From the NCBI RefSeq assembly GCF_964204645.1, contig NC_134036.1:1550001-1614000 (forward strand): a stretch of 64,000 nt of DNA. The letters run 5' to 3'. This DNA comes from Tubulanus polymorphus (taxonomy: Eukaryota > Nemertea > Palaeonemertea > Tubulaniformes > Tubulanidae). The first letter of the stretch is position 1, and every line of letters begins with the position of its first letter. Positions 23,288 through 35,745 of the stretch are shown here, one piece after another. Position numbers and translations under genes: made by a program. The notes below the pieces were generated by a model. The model saw nothing but the letters and a program-made list of their open reading frames with translations. It searched no databases and was not told the origin of the DNA.

Positions 23288-23585
23288 GATCACTTGTCAG
23301 GGTGCTGCTCAAGGGTTTCGTCCAATATTCCTGAGTATTCAATGGTTTTGAGAGGGATGTTTTTTATTTTACAATATATATATATTTTGTATAAATTATA
23401 TCAGGTCGCGTTAGGATGCTGCTCAAGGGCTTCGTCCAATATATCTCAGTATTCAGTGATTCTGAGAGGGATGTTTTTTTTTCAATTTTACAATATACAT
23501 TTTGTAATATCAGGTCGCGTTCGGGCGCTGCTAATATGCTTCATCCAGTATAACTAGGACACTGGGTGGTTTTGAGGAGGAGGTA
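23288..23585. repeat. About 115-bp tandem repeat, three copies
   Basis: Units contain GCTGCTCAAGGGTTTCGTCC, a GTATTCA(A/G)TG segment, GAGAGGGATGTTTTT and TTTACAATATA. The third copy is more diverged. Confidence 0.75.
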
Positions 23586-23666
23586 ACATCACTCTTCTTG
23601 CTGCTGCGTGATGTGCTGGTTAGGTGCTACATCAACTGAATATACCACACGACACTGAGTCATAAA

Positions 23667-23776
23667 GGTCCGGTTTTGTAGACCGGTATTACCTTTAACC
23701 CCGGGGCTAACTTAATTGAAAATGAATTGAGTTAGCCCCCGGGTTAAAGGTTATACCGGTCTATAAAACCTGGGTT
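23667..23776. repeat. Near-perfect hairpin (foldback) with GGTCCGGTTTTGTAG end
   Basis: Arms of about 45 bp, 23668-23713 and 23730-23775, matching at about 90 percent (for example CCTTTAACCCCGGGGCTAAC against its inverted partner). The outer ends resemble the GGGCC-type ends of the other short inverted-repeat elements in this window. Confidence 0.75.
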
Positions 23777-24715
23777 TTGAGGGTGAAGTAATTTATTTTA
23801 CAATATATATTTTGTATCTATGCTCATGATACCAGCTATTGTAATTTCATTCGTTAATAAATCATTATTACAATATGATCAATATGATAAGATGGCATCA
23901 TTTCATTCAGAGTGATGCTGTACCAAGGGCAGCCCCTCACACTCACAATATCCACTATACTTAATAGCGAGCTTAACATCTGTTACTGAAAACATCATGA
24001 TCATCTCCCAGGCTTTAGGTTAAGAAGGGGTCGATTCCCTATCGAGGAAGGGTATTTAGATAAACCAGAATGTCCTCAAATTTAGTTAATTTTCATTCAT
24101 TAGGTCTATACAGGACATCGGTGCTCATCAGCAGCCCTGGGCAAGCTATTTCAAAGGACCGTGTAAATATCACTAAGCCTGGGAAAGATCTTGAGCTGCA
24201 ACGTATATCATTCTCAATGTAGGCCTTAGTCGGCCTTGCTCAGCGATCTTAAATGACCTTCGAAGGTCGACATAATATTTCCAAGGTTCACGTTGTATAT
24301 TTCTATTCGTACATTCTAACCGTTCTAATTAAACAAGCCTCCCGTCGTTAGAGAATCTGTTTCATCTCAACGTACACGCGTCCACGCGGCGCCGGTGTCT
24401 AGGCTATTACGGAAATGACGTATTCGTCTTCGTTTCCGGTGTCTGTTTCCGCACGCGTGCCGATCGGAAAGGTTCGGTTACCTGTACCGCTTTGATCAAT
24501 GTATATTCCCCCCCCCCCGCCCTACACCCTACACCCAACCAACCCGTCGCAGATATTAACTATTCATATCTATGCCGTATGTGTAAGACAATGAAACGAT
24601 GCTGGGATCGTAATGGTGGATATTCGGTTGTTGATGTAGCAACTGGAATGCTACGAGTTGACGCCATATCTCAAATTCATGAAAACCTATGAAGTAGTTA
24701 TCATCGAATATAGTT

Positions 24716-25400
24716 TAGTGCTTAGCCTGAATACCATATGGTAAAAAGGGCCTGATTTACTTAAAGAAACTGATTGAGTCATCAGTGCTTAGTCATAATA
24801 TCATGGAGCATGGACATTGAAAGGACTGCTTAAGTTTAAGTTAGCCTAAATACCATGGGAAAAAGGGCCCCATTTACTTAAAGAAACTGCTTCAGTCGAT
24901 GTTCAGGCTAAATATCATGGAACATAAGAACTTGCAAGAAAGGACTGCTTAAGCTTAAGTTTAGTGTTTAGCCTGAATACCATATGGGCAAGGGCCTCAT
25001 TTACTTAAAGGAACTGGTTGAGTCATCAGTGCTTAGTCTTATTATCATGGAACATGGACATTGATAAGACTGCTTAAGTTTAAGTGAAATGCTTAGCCTA
25101 AATACTATGGGAAAAAGGGCCTCATTTACTTAAAGAAACTGCTTGAGTCATCAGTGCTCAGGCTAAATACCATGGAACATAGGACCTTGCAAGAAAGAAC
25201 AAATTAAGCTTAAGTTTAGTGCTTAGCCTAAATGCCATGGGAAAAGGGCCTCATTTACTTATAAAAAGCTATAAAAAGTTATCAACGAATATACTTTGGT
25301 GCTTAGCCTAAACACCATGGGAAAAGGGGCCGCCTGATTTACTTAAAGAAACTGATTGAGTCATCAGTGCTCAGTCTTAATATCATGGAACATGACTGCT
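24716..25400. repeat. About 125-bp tandem array with alternating A/B units
   Basis: Units begin GTGCTTAGCCTAAATACCAT and contain GGGCCTCATTTACTTAAAGA. Neighbouring units alternate between a type with TCATGGAACATGGACATTGA and a type with CCTTGCAAGAAAGGACTGCT, so the higher-order period is about 250 bp. The right end is eroded. Confidence 0.75.
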
Positions 25401-26694
25401 TAAGCTCGCTTACTGATTTTCTAAAAGAAATTGATTCAGTCGCGGTACTTAGGCTAAATTCCACGGAAGAGCGGTCTGATAGCGGACTGTAGACTTCTGC
25501 TCAACATTTGACCTTGCTTAAGAGCAATAACGCTACTTCAAGCCTAAAGCCTTAGTGCTTTAGTTTTTTTAATAGCTTAGATGCTGCTTATTGGTACAAA
25601 GGCTTAAGTTACTGGATATTAACATCTAGCACAGCAGCCACTAAGGCGGCTATGTGAAGCGTTTATTGGTACAAAGGGATAAACAAATTTCAGTAGTGAA
25701 ATTAAAGAGGATTCGAGTCGGTTCCAGGATGTTGATAGTAAATACCGAGTCCATTAAATCGTCTGTTGACTAAAGTTACCGTCGATCGATAAATCCTAGA
25801 AGATAATTAGACGAACTTCCGCGTAGTTCACGACGTATTAACGGTATTCATTGTTGCTATTAATATTTGAATATAAATATTCATATTGCATGGTGATTAT
25901 CATCTGAACGTTGTATATATTCACAGAACTACGACTTGTTGTCCTTATCGACTTCTCTTGCATCATCGGTAGGATGCAAGGACAAGTTAATACTTGGAAG
26001 CATTTTGGAAATTAAGCAATGCTCCTTGCCTTTTTAGGGATAAAAACGCCCTTAAATAGGTCACAAGACCTTCAAAATTAGGCCTTAGATCCGCTTCTGT
26101 CGGATTCCACATTATGAAATTTCAAGTATCAATTCAAAGCAGGGACTCCATTATGCTCGAAGGACTATACCATAAACGTTTTTGAATGGCATCCAAGTCA
26201 ATACAAACAATCGAGCCAGTTGCAGTCAGTTTCCTTAGTGATGTAAAAGATTTAAAAGCAACAACAACCGAGCAGCTACAACAAAGACAAAATGCTGAAA
26301 GGTGATTAGAGATGCTTTTTGCTAAAATGAAATGGAAGTGTCTGACCGCGGTTCAATTGAGTAGCTGTCATGTTGCTGTCGTAATATCACTGAAGAATAG
26401 CACCATCCTTCCGCGGGGTACAGTCATACTGACTCGCACTGTATAGAAGACCACTCCTGTCGTTGGGTCGAATTTCCATTAAGAAAATGGCTGTTCATAC
26501 GCGCGCCATAAAAATGGGTCTCAGAATATCGGTACGATTCTTTTTGTAATATCGTGATTAATGAAAATGATTGTAGCCTTCTACTTTTATTGGTATTAAT
26601 ACATATATATATATATACATAAAAATATGTTTATTTCTCGTAAAGTAATTGCTTCCTCGAGTTACAAACGGAGGTGACCAAATTGAACTCATGA
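25401..26694. other. Gene-free spacer
   Basis: No supported gene. A short (TA)n run lies near 26600-26617. Confidence 0.45.
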
Positions 26695-26795
26695 AATACA
26701 GTAGACTCTGGTAAAGTTTCGGCTAGTAAAATTCTACCCCGAGTCGGTGTCAAATACTGAGACCTTGTCTCTTACTGCAGTAAAGTTGAGACTCA
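26695..26795. repeat. Single diverged unit of the 92-bp repeat
   Basis: Contains GAAATACAGTAGACTCTGGT, TTCTACCCCGAGTCGGTGTC and TTACTGCAGTAAAGTTGAGA, matching the 10760 and 12600 arrays. Confidence 0.75.
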
Positions 26796-27170
26796 TGGTT
26801 CCCCAGCAGGCTCGAATGATTGTTGATTTTCCCCAAGGCGCTTTCAGTCTGAACAAAGCTATTAAAATATTTGAATCGATGTTCTTGGAAACCGACAATA
26901 GGAAGTTGCTAGGGGGGACGTTGACGAACCGTTGAAATTCAAATTTGAAATATGATAAAATAAAAGCAAAAAAGCCGATTTTCGCTGTTTTTTTTTCTCT
27001 CCTCCGGTCTAGCTAATTAATGCGAACAGTTTTAACGACGTTTTAATTCTTATTGATGGATTTTTCAATACAAAAATTAAGTTAACCATGAAAGACGATA
27101 GCAGAAGAGCTTAATGCCTCACCGGAAGAACTTAATGCCGTTATTACAATTTAACAATCGAAGAATATTT

Positions 27171-27475
27171 GGTCTAAAATGAAATGACACCTTGTTTCTC
27201 CAAATCTGTCAAATGAATGCGGGCAATGAATTAAGTAGAATTAGATCTTGGCTACCTTTGGGTCCTTGTTCAGAGTCAGTTGTCCCATAGTTTCACAAAA
27301 ATAGAAAAATAATGCCTAATTATTTCTCCTAATCGACCGGGTGCATTTTTGTAAAATGCAATGAAATTTGTAATCGGTTCATTTCAATAACTGCCGGACA
27401 CAGGCGGCCGGCTGGGTCAATTTTTAAGCTCAGCAGAAATGAGAGAAACAATATATCAGTTTGTTTTAGCCTTAT
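27171..27475. mobile_element. Family M inverted-repeat element, copy 4 (with an internal insertion)
   Basis: Left end GACACCTTGTTTCTCC, right end GAGAAACAATATATCAG...TTAGCCTTA, with CAGGCGGCCGGCTGGGTCAA inside. It is about 75 bp longer than copy 1 because of extra sequence after the left end. Confidence 0.6.
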
Positions 27476-28287
27476 AGAAAGCAGTAAGACCCAATGAGTC
27501 GGCAGATTGCTGGTCAACCCGGTAGAAGGCTATTTTTTCTCGGGGAGAAGAACGTGTCAGATGTAAAAGCCGCTTTTATTGGTCCAAAAAACGAAGTATT
27601 TCAGGAAACTGGCCAATTACAACGGAGAACACAGATTGAATAAGAGCCACTGTGGTCAATAATGATGAATCTCCAGTAAAAAAAAAACAGCCAATCAGAA
27701 CAGGTTTCATACACTGATTGAATCAATTTGCGGTCATTTTGATTCAAGATGGATTTGGAATTAAAGTTCACCGACTAACACCAAACTTCCATCATCACAC
27801 ACACTTGTTTGAGTCAGCTATCCGGCGCGTGTCCGCCATGTTAGACAATATACACCTGCTGCCACGGCGCTCTGAGAACTCCGTGCGCTCTTCTCCGATA
27901 TCTGTATAAACGTTTCGTAACATCAAACAAAGCATCATCAATTACTGGAGAAAAGGCGAGACGACGTGATCCATGTCTGATTTCCAATATACACACCCTC
28001 GACATTGAAAAACCTCTGCTTACCTTCCATCAAGAAACCAGCTATACTCATTGATCAGGAAATTAAGTGTCCACTTTCAGAAAATATGGTTAAACTTCTT
28101 GATAAACCCCATTGTGGCATCATCATGATGTTGATTTGGTGACCCCCTTCTGAAAAACATGGCCGCCCTCTCGAATTTCCCTATGCAGAGCGAATCCAGA
28201 GAGGACTCAAATTGTTTTAGTTTCTATTTTGTCAACAAAAGATCAATTTCAGTGCATTTCAGTTAGGGAGTACACAATGCCTTTCTG

Positions 28288-28425
28288 GGCCCAGTTTCAC
28301 GAAAAGGTTTAAGCTTAAAACGGTTAAGTTTGAATTGTTGTCCCCATTGAAAAGATGAAGTAACCAATAGCAATTACACCAAACATTTGAGCTAAACTGT
28401 TTCGTGAAAATGGGCTCAGGGCATT
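28288..28425. mobile_element. Short inverted-repeat element, type G1, copy 2
   Basis: Begins GGGCCCAGTTTCACGAAAAG and ends with GTTTCGTGAAAATGGGCTC. The inside matches 9099-9240. Confidence 0.65.
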
Positions 28426-29689
28426 AAAACCCCTTTCGGGGTGTGACAAGTCCTCAGTCATGGCTGAAACGTAAAACAGCTGGTATCAATTTTTTGCTTT
28501 AATGGAGGTAGCTTTCTGTCAACGGAAAACGTTTTTTCGATATGACCCGTCGTACGTTCGTAAATACGTCTTATTGAACTAGGATTCAGACCAGCGGAGC
28601 GCTGCTGCACGAAGCGATTCCCATTGATTGCGTGACGATCTATTCGCCTGCTCACAGAGTACAAATTGTTTTCCTGTCTCCAATCTGTGGCGAGAGGTTA
28701 ATTGCATGCCATTGACACGAGACGCGATGGACAGCCGTTTTCTGTATAAAAATGCTCATCATTTTTTCCAACATGTCCAGCAACGGATAATTATTTTATC
28801 AATCACTACCGCGCACGCGCGTGGAATTCATGTTATTACTGGTCGTGATTGTTGTCGCCGCTCGCTGGTGTGTCTCTCTGGATACGGTCGTTATTAGCGA
28901 CAACACTGTGTTTAACAATGTGTGTTTTTCAGGATGATTGTCGTCTACAGTAGAGTTCAATCACAAACGATTTTCCTAAAAATCATTGAAAGATCTGCGA
29001 TTTTAAAGATCCTGCGACCGCAACCTTCCGCGTGGACACTTTCACAAAAGATGGCCGCCTGCGCGAATCCCACAATGACACCATCAGACTTCATGCAAAA
29101 CGACGCCTTCATAAATCACCAGCTATGACATCATTGGATCCATCCAGAATGGACGCCTTCAAAAATCCCCCTATGACATCATCAAATTCTCGCCCCCATC
29201 CATAATCTCTGACCCTTTCTAGCCCAGCTTGATACAATTCCACAAGGTAAACGTTTAAGAAGAACTAGACAGTTTTCCGCGGTTTAGTGTAGCTAATAAA
29301 GGCCGGCTTTTAGCGGGTGACGAAACTAAGTTATCAGATAATTCCTATTTGTAGGCGGTAGGTGAATATTTACATATCAACGGAATTTACGCAGACTACA
29401 GAGGCTTAGCAACTCCGTAACAATTAGCAGCGGCTTTATTGTTAGATAAAGTGGAAACGGAGCTGTCGTCTGCGCGATTTGATCTCTCTCTCACCGGGAT
29501 TGTATCCGATTTCTGGAGGTCGTTGAGTCACTTTACGGCTCGGATCTTCTTACAGGTGCGCGCGCGCGTTTACTGTAAGACGATCGGGGTTAAGTTAACG
29601 GCGGGATATCGGGTTAGGGTCGAATACCTCCTCGTTCGTCCATCCCCACTTGCACCTGAATAAAAAGTGTTTCTCCCAAGGGGTCGTTA

Positions 29690-30445
29690 TCGCAACATCT
29701 CTCTGAACGTTCGCTAGGGGTCGGTACATCTCCCTAGGCGTTCGCTAGGGGTCGCTATATCTCCCTAGGCATTCGTTAGGGGTCGCTACATCTCCCTAAG
29801 CGTTCACTAAGGGTCTTTACATCTCCCTAGGCGTTCGCTAGGGGTCGCTACATCTCCCTAGGCGTTCGCTAGGGGTCTTTACATCTCCCTAGGCGTTCGC
29901 TAGGGGGCGCTACATCTCCCTAGGCGTTCGCTAGGGGTCTTTACATCTCCCTAGGCGTTCGCTAGGGGTCGCTACATCTCCCTAGGCGTTCGCTAAGGGT
30001 CGCTACATCTCCCTAGGCGTTCGCTAGGGGTCGCTACATCTCCCTAGGCGTTCGCTAGGGGTCACTACATCTCCCAAGGCGTTCGCTAGGGGTCACTACA
30101 TCTCCCTAGGCGTTCGCTAGGGGTCGCTACATCTCCCTAGGCGTTCGCTAGGGGTCACTACATCTCCCAAGGCGTTCGCTAGGGGTCACTACATCTCCCA
30201 AGGCGTTCGCTAGGGGTCGCTACATCTCCCTAGGCGTTCGCTAGGGGTCACTACATCTCCCAAGGCATTCGCTAGGGGTCACTACATCTCCCTAGGCGTT
30301 CGCTAGGGGTCTCTACATCTCCCTAGGCGTTCGCTAGGGGTCACTACATCTCCCAAGGCGTTCGCTAGGGGTCGCTACATCTCCCTAGGCGTTCGCTAGG
30401 GGTCACTACATCTCCCAAGGCGTTCGCTAGGGGTCGCTTCATCTC
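29690..30445. repeat. 31-bp minisatellite, about 24 copies
   Basis: Unit reads GGCGTTCGCTAGGGGTCGCT then ACATCTCCCTA. Variable sites are few and recurrent: GTCGCT, GTCACT or GTCTTT, and CCTAGG or CCAAGG. Inside each unit CCCTAG and CTAGGG flank a 7-nt loop, so each could form a small hairpin. The units are contiguous, with no unique spacers. Confidence 0.95.
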
Positions 30446-31132
30446 ATTAAGCATCCTCCATATACCATGAAAATAAACTTATCTTATCTTATCATAAATC
30501 TGGATTTGTAAAAGGCATAATTATTCCTGGTGGTTACCTTTCAAAATTTTAAATCAGTTTTCCATTTTCACTTATCGGAATGTACCGCTTGATGATTCCC
30601 CTGTCTACCGAACCGGGTCCACGACTTTAATAGACTTATCCAGGCATCTTCACTCAACCGGAAGGTCGTATTACACATGTACATGCACATGTGTACATAA
30701 ACAACATGTACATGTGCAACAAGGTTTGAGATTAACTATCGCCAAGAGTGAAATAAACTTAATCTCTGTCTAGTCTAGAGTTATCGCGATGGTTTCGTCG
30801 GCAATTGCTGCGAGAAAACTATAGAGATTACGCGAGATTAATCACGTGTGACTTTGATTACCCGGATGTATATAATTACCGTTATTAAGCGTCGTTGTCA
30901 CGTGACTTTTGAAAACGTGTCGGAAAATTTATTCCATTTCTGTTTAGGCTTCGAATTACCGGAAGGAAACGTTAGTCGAAAATAGAAAGTCGTAAATCGT
31001 AATTGAGTTGAAAACGTAAAAAGAAAGTTGTTTTCTATCAGTCAAAAGTCAACATTTCGAAAATATGAAATGAGGCCGAAATAGGTTTAGAAATTCAAAA
31101 AGAAAAAGGAAATCTTGTAATTATTCTAGAAA

Positions 31133-31205
31133 AGGCACCGCCCGGATTTGAACCGGGGATCTCCTGTTTACTAGACAGGCGCTTTAACCGCTAAGCCACG
31201 GCGCC
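31133..31205 (-). tRNA. tRNA-Thr(AGT)
   Basis: 73 nt, cloverleaf complete. Acceptor GGCGCCG pairs with CGGTGCC (one G-U), the D stem is GCTT/AAGC, the anticodon stem is CCTGT/ACAGG around CTAGTAA (anticodon AGT at 31172-31170), and the T arm is CCCGG-TTCAAAT-CCGGG. TTTT follows directly as a Pol III terminator. No intron and no mismatch, so probably functional. It is identical over the tRNA to the plus-strand copy at 62355-62427. Confidence 0.95.
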
Positions 31206-31395
31206 GCTTGTGGGAACTGGAGCTCGGACAGTGTCCAGGTCAGTTCTTCTGGTGGTGTCGTGTTCGGTTCAGCGACCAGCTGCGTGACCAGTGGGAGAAG
31301 AGTTAGTGACTAGAACAGCCGCCAACAATAGAGGAGCAAGTATAGAACCTTGCTTAACTCCCTCCCACCTCACTTTCAGTATAGATTGTTGCCTT
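31206..31395 (-). repeat. Conserved 5' flank of tRNA-Thr, shared with the 62.3-kb copy
   Basis: The sequence upstream of the tRNA (in gene orientation) matches 62168-62354: shared blocks include GTGACCAGTGGGAG, AGAACTGACCTGGACA and GTTAAGCAAGGTTCTATACT in gene orientation, with small indels. Homology ends soon after the tRNA 3' end. Confidence 0.75.
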
Positions 31396-32473
31396 GTCCG
31401 TCCAGGATTAATTTCCTCTATCTACTATTGGAGTATCAATATCCGCGCGCGCGCGCAGACGAACAACAAAACTCTCTGACAATACGACACCCGTTATTGC
31501 CGTAATCAGGTCGAGCGATATCACCCACACCGTTTTTTTTATTTTTACGACGGTAATCTGGAAGAAATCATTGGAAGAAATATCCTCAATATTCCCAAAT
31601 CTCTCGTGCGACGCGAAAACGAAATTGTATTCTACACCTGGGAAAGATTGCATAATTAGCTGCTATGATTCTGCCTGTTACCGAAACACGGTTCAGATTG
31701 CGATCTCCCAGTAATAATTAAACGATCTCTGAACAGAAGAAATTGTGGCCTTTCGTGATAGAAATTCCTCTAACATATAGCACCCTATCGTGTCGTTGCT
31801 AAAACTCTTCTAACAGCGAACCGGCTCGTTGTGCGAAGACCCCCTAGAATAAACTACAATCTGTAGGGCCGGGAAGATTGCGATATTCACAGTAACGATT
31901 GTAAGATCTCTTAGTAAAGGACATTGCGGTTTATCTTTAGAGAATATCTTCCTATACTCCTCTAACAGTGAACCGATTCGATCGGTTGTGTGAAGATCCC
32001 CTACAATAAACTACAATCAGTTAGATTCTGGATTGAAGATTTTTGTGTTCAGTAACGAATAAAAGATCTCTAATTTTCTGGCTTAAGTATCTTAGAGGAT
32101 AGCATCCCAAAATCTGCTAACAGCAAACCAGCTTTCTGGAGTAGATATTCGGTAGCGAATGAAAGACCTCTTATAGTAGTCTGACTCATCATAGAAAATA
32201 ACTGCTCTCAGGTGATGACCCAGACAATGTTCCGTGGTACATTATCCTAGAGTTCATGGCAAATGGTCCGGTACGGTGTCCTAAAGAGGTCACAGTAAAT
32301 GGTCCGGTACGGTGTCCTAAAAAGGTCACAGTTAAACGACCCGTTGCGGCCGGTCTCCGCGGGCTCATTATCAGTTCTGCTTCTTGAAGATAATGATGGG
32401 TTTTACGGCGATGACGGTTTCTTTGTGACGAGCATAAAAAACGATCGTCACATTGTAAAGAGAAACATCTTTT

Positions 32474-32582
32474 TTCCTCTCTCCCTCTCCCTTTCCCTCT
32501 CCCTCTCCCTCTCCCTCTCCCTCTCCCTCTCCCTCTCCCTCTCCCTCTCCCTCTCCCTCTCCCTCTCCCTCCCCCTCCCCCC
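32474..32582. repeat. (CCCTCT)n polypyrimidine tract
   Basis: About 100 bp of nearly perfect CTCTCC/CCCTCT hexamers. Low complexity; the open frames on both strands are repeat artefacts. Confidence 0.95.
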
Positions 32583-32959
32583 CACATTTCTGTTTGTAAA
32601 TGCCAATTAGTTTTTGCGGATATAAAGCTACGAGATTTAGTTTTGCAGGGTAATGTATGGAATAGAAGCCGATTCTGAAAACACGCGTTGCAAAACTTTT
32701 ATCTCGTCGCTAATTGCAAAAGAAACCATAACCGGAAGTGACGTGAAATTACTACCGTTTAACACCTATTACGGGCGGTTATTGACAGATTGAACGCTAC
32801 TCCCGGAGTAGATAGCTTCCGGGGTAAATTATTACCAGAGATGTAGCGCTTTGCGGAGAGATGTCATTCTCGATAAGCGTTCGGTCGATTCTTCTGGAGA
32901 GCACGAAAACATGATCTGGTTATATTCGACTTCAGTTCATTCCGCCTTTATAGATTCGA

Positions 32960-33540
32960 TACACTGTGGAACTGGATTCAGAGTCAAATTAAACCCATAA
33001 AACTGTGGAACTGGGTCCAGAGTCAAATTAAACCCACACAACTGTGGAACTGGATTCAGAGTCAAATTAAACCCACACAACTGTGGAACTGGATTCAGAG
33101 TCAAATAGAACCCACACAACTGTGGAACTAGGTTCAGAGTCAAATTAAACCCACACAACTGTGTGGAACTGGATTCAGATTCAAATTAAACCCATGCAAC
33201 TGTGAAACTGGGTTCGGAGTCAAATCAAATCCACCCAACTGTGGAACTGGGTCCAGATCAAATTAAACCACCACAACTGTGGAACTGGATTCAGAGTCAA
33301 ATTAAACCCACACAACTGTGGAACTGGATTCAGAGTCAAATAGAACCCACACAACTGTGGAACTAGGTTCAGAGTCAAATTAAACCCACACAACTGTGTG
33401 GAACTGGATTCAGATTCAAATTAAACCCATGCAACTGTGAAACTGGGTTCGGAGTCAAATCAAATCCACCCAACTGTGGAACTGGGTCCAGATCAAATTA
33501 AACCACCACAACTGTGGAACTGGGTCAAATTAAACCCACT
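32960..33540. repeat. About 41-bp minisatellite with a 235-bp higher-order duplication
   Basis: About 14 units of the type AACTGTGGAACTGGATTCAG plus AGTCAAATTAAACCCACAC. A block of about six units starting near 33085 recurs 235 bp later (for example TCAAATAGAA at 33101 and 33336), with the same private variants, so a multi-unit segment was duplicated at once. Confidence 0.9.
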
Positions 33541-34060
33541 GCGAGTCCTGAAATTCCGATACTAATTCTGTCGGAGGCCATTTCGACAAGTGAGCTTTAT
33601 CAATTAGCCAGTAGTGATATCTCAATGTTAGACTAATGATATATCAATATAGATATTTAAATATAAATCATATCTCAATATAGATGTTGTTAAGTATAAT
33701 GTTTCTTCCGGCCACTACTGCTGCTGCTACTGCTGCAGCCGCTGCCGCTGCCGCTGCTAATGATGAACAAATGAATATTTATACTCAGCACATGATAAAT
33801 ATCTAATAAGAAATTAGACGAATTCTAATGTAAATATTATATTTCCCTCATCATAAGTGTATGGGTACAACACTGACATCATAAATTATAGATTAGATAA
33901 CCCACATGGTATCTATTTGTGACAATACTAATGGTTTTATCGGGGCTATGAATCTATTGATGTATATATACCTGGGGTGCGGATCCAGAATACAGGTCGA
34001 GCGCGGCGTTTTCCCGCATATAATGACGTTTATGATATTTCAATGAAAATGGATTCTTTC

Positions 34061-34155
34061 CAGGACCCGGTTCCACAGCTGTGAGTTAGAGTTAACTCTG
34101 AGATAGCTCATTTTGATTTAACTCAGAGTCACAACTGTGCATTACCACAGAAATT
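34061..34155. mobile_element. Short inverted-repeat element, type G2
   Basis: Begins CAGGACCCGGTTCCACAGCT, then GTTAGAGTTAACTCTGAG, with an inverted partner AACTCAGAGTCACAACTGTG. The right end is eroded. Related to 34345-34470 and 52556-52672. Confidence 0.5.
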
Positions 34156-34344
34156 TGATTTTTTGTATCTCATTTTTCTTGACACAAAGAACATCTTGAT
34201 AGTAAGCAGCCTCAACTGAGGATGTCTTATTATTTAATCAGGGAATTTGAATTTTTTTGTGTCTTGTTGTTCTTGCTGGTGACGAGTGACACAATATATT
34301 ATTATAATTTAATCAGGGAATCTTTGTTCAAGGGTCAGAAATAT

Positions 34345-34470
34345 CAGGAACCAGTTCCAAAGTATAGAGTGGCTCAGAGTTAACTCTTGAGTTACAGTTA
34401 GTTCATTTTCAATGTGTTAATTCTTGAGTTAAATCTTAACTCACAACTGCGGAACTGGGTCCTGAAATTG
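34345..34470. mobile_element. Short inverted-repeat element, type G2, copy 2
   Basis: Starts AGGAACCAGTTCCA and ends AACTGCGGAACTGGGTCCTG. It carries AGAGTTAACTCTTGAGTTA and its inverted partner. Confidence 0.6.
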
Positions 34471-35344
34471 AACTTGATTTGAAATTAACAATGGTTTAAT
34501 GCGTGCGCGTGAAAACGTATAATCATTTTAATGTTCATGGATCCATTGTAGATGTGTCCCCCATATCTTTACATAGGTCCATAAACCTCAGTTCCAGAGT
34601 AGGCACTCTGAGTCCGGAATTCCAGACGTGTATGAGATATTCTCGCTGGAAATTTCCGGGGATATTCTACTGGTGAAAAATCAAGGAAAAAAGTTCACCG
34701 TAACCATAATATTCGTTCACCGACGAGTACCGCCTATAAGCGGAAATGGCTTCAGGGTCGTTTCGAGCCGCTACGATGAACTTGAAGAGAAAATTGATAT
34801 TAACACAGATACAATTTTGAGAGCGTTTACCAGCGATAAAGAAATCTCACTTTGCGTTCGAATATGATGAATGATGAAGCCATCATGAGGTAATGATAAG
34901 GTCGTTAGAGCGCGATGGCGGTTGAGCGGAATGTGACGTGGTCGCCGGCGGGGACTCTGGATCAGAGACTACTATATAACCATCCCGCTTTATACCTCCG
35001 TAGGGTTAATATCGTAGTAGCAGTTTATTATATCAACAGTTTAATAGCTTTATAGCTGTCACAAACCGCTGTTACGATGGTCAGAGACCGCGGTTACATC
35101 ATAGAGCCTCGAGTTTATAGATACGCCATCGACTTAATTCGAGTACCATCAACTTTGTCATGTTGGTCACCGTTTGGATACCATTGAGTAGGCTCGGGTA
35201 GGCTCCAAGTAGGTTTATCGTAGGCTCTCAGATTCACTAACTTGCGCTGTCGTTGTGCGCGTATGTATTATTTCGAGTGGGTTCAATGATTTATAACGAT
35301 CAAAATGTTGTCTCCAATTGCAGCATTTGATTACGGAAAAAACT

Positions 35345-35745
35345 GTCGAGGAAAGAGAGAGGAGAGAGAGAGGGAGTGGGAGGAGAGAGAGAGGGAGAGG
35401 GAGTGGGAGGAGAGAGAGAGGGGTGAGAGGGAGAGGCAGAGGCAGAGGCAGAGGCAGAGGCAGAGGCAGAGGGAGGGAGAGAGAGAGAGAGGGAGAGAGA
35501 AGGAGAGGGAGAGAGGGAGAGGGAGAGGGGAGAAGGAGAGGGAGAGGGAGAGGGAAGGAGATAGAGGAGAGAGGGAGAGGGCAGAGGGAGAGGGAGAGAG
35601 GAGAGGGAGAGGGAGAGGGAGAGGGAGAGGGAGAGGGAGAAGGAGAGGGAGAGGGAGAGGGAGAGGGAAGGAGATAGAGGAGAGAGGAGAGGAGGGAAGG
35701 GGAAAAGAAAGAACCCGGAAAGCGAACGGGAAGAGAGAGAGATGA
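35345..35745. repeat. Polypurine (GAGAGG/GGGAGA) tract
   Basis: About 400 bp nearly all purine on the plus strand, including a GGCAGA hexamer run (about 35430-35470) and GGGAGA hexamer runs. The Arg/Glu-rich frames are artefacts of the repeat. Confidence 0.9.

Noticed and set aside
29690-30445. CRISPR-like direct repeats
   Set aside because: Units are contiguous 31-bp copies with no unique spacers, and the DNA is animal. It is a minisatellite.
34574-34867. Exon-like frame containing VYEIFSLEISGDILLVKNQG
   Set aside because: There is a possible acceptor and about 90 open codons to a stop, but no match to a known family and no partner exon. It is left as a weak candidate only.
35305-35745. 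Arg/Glu-rich protein
   Set aside because: Pure product of the GAGAGG polypurine tract.
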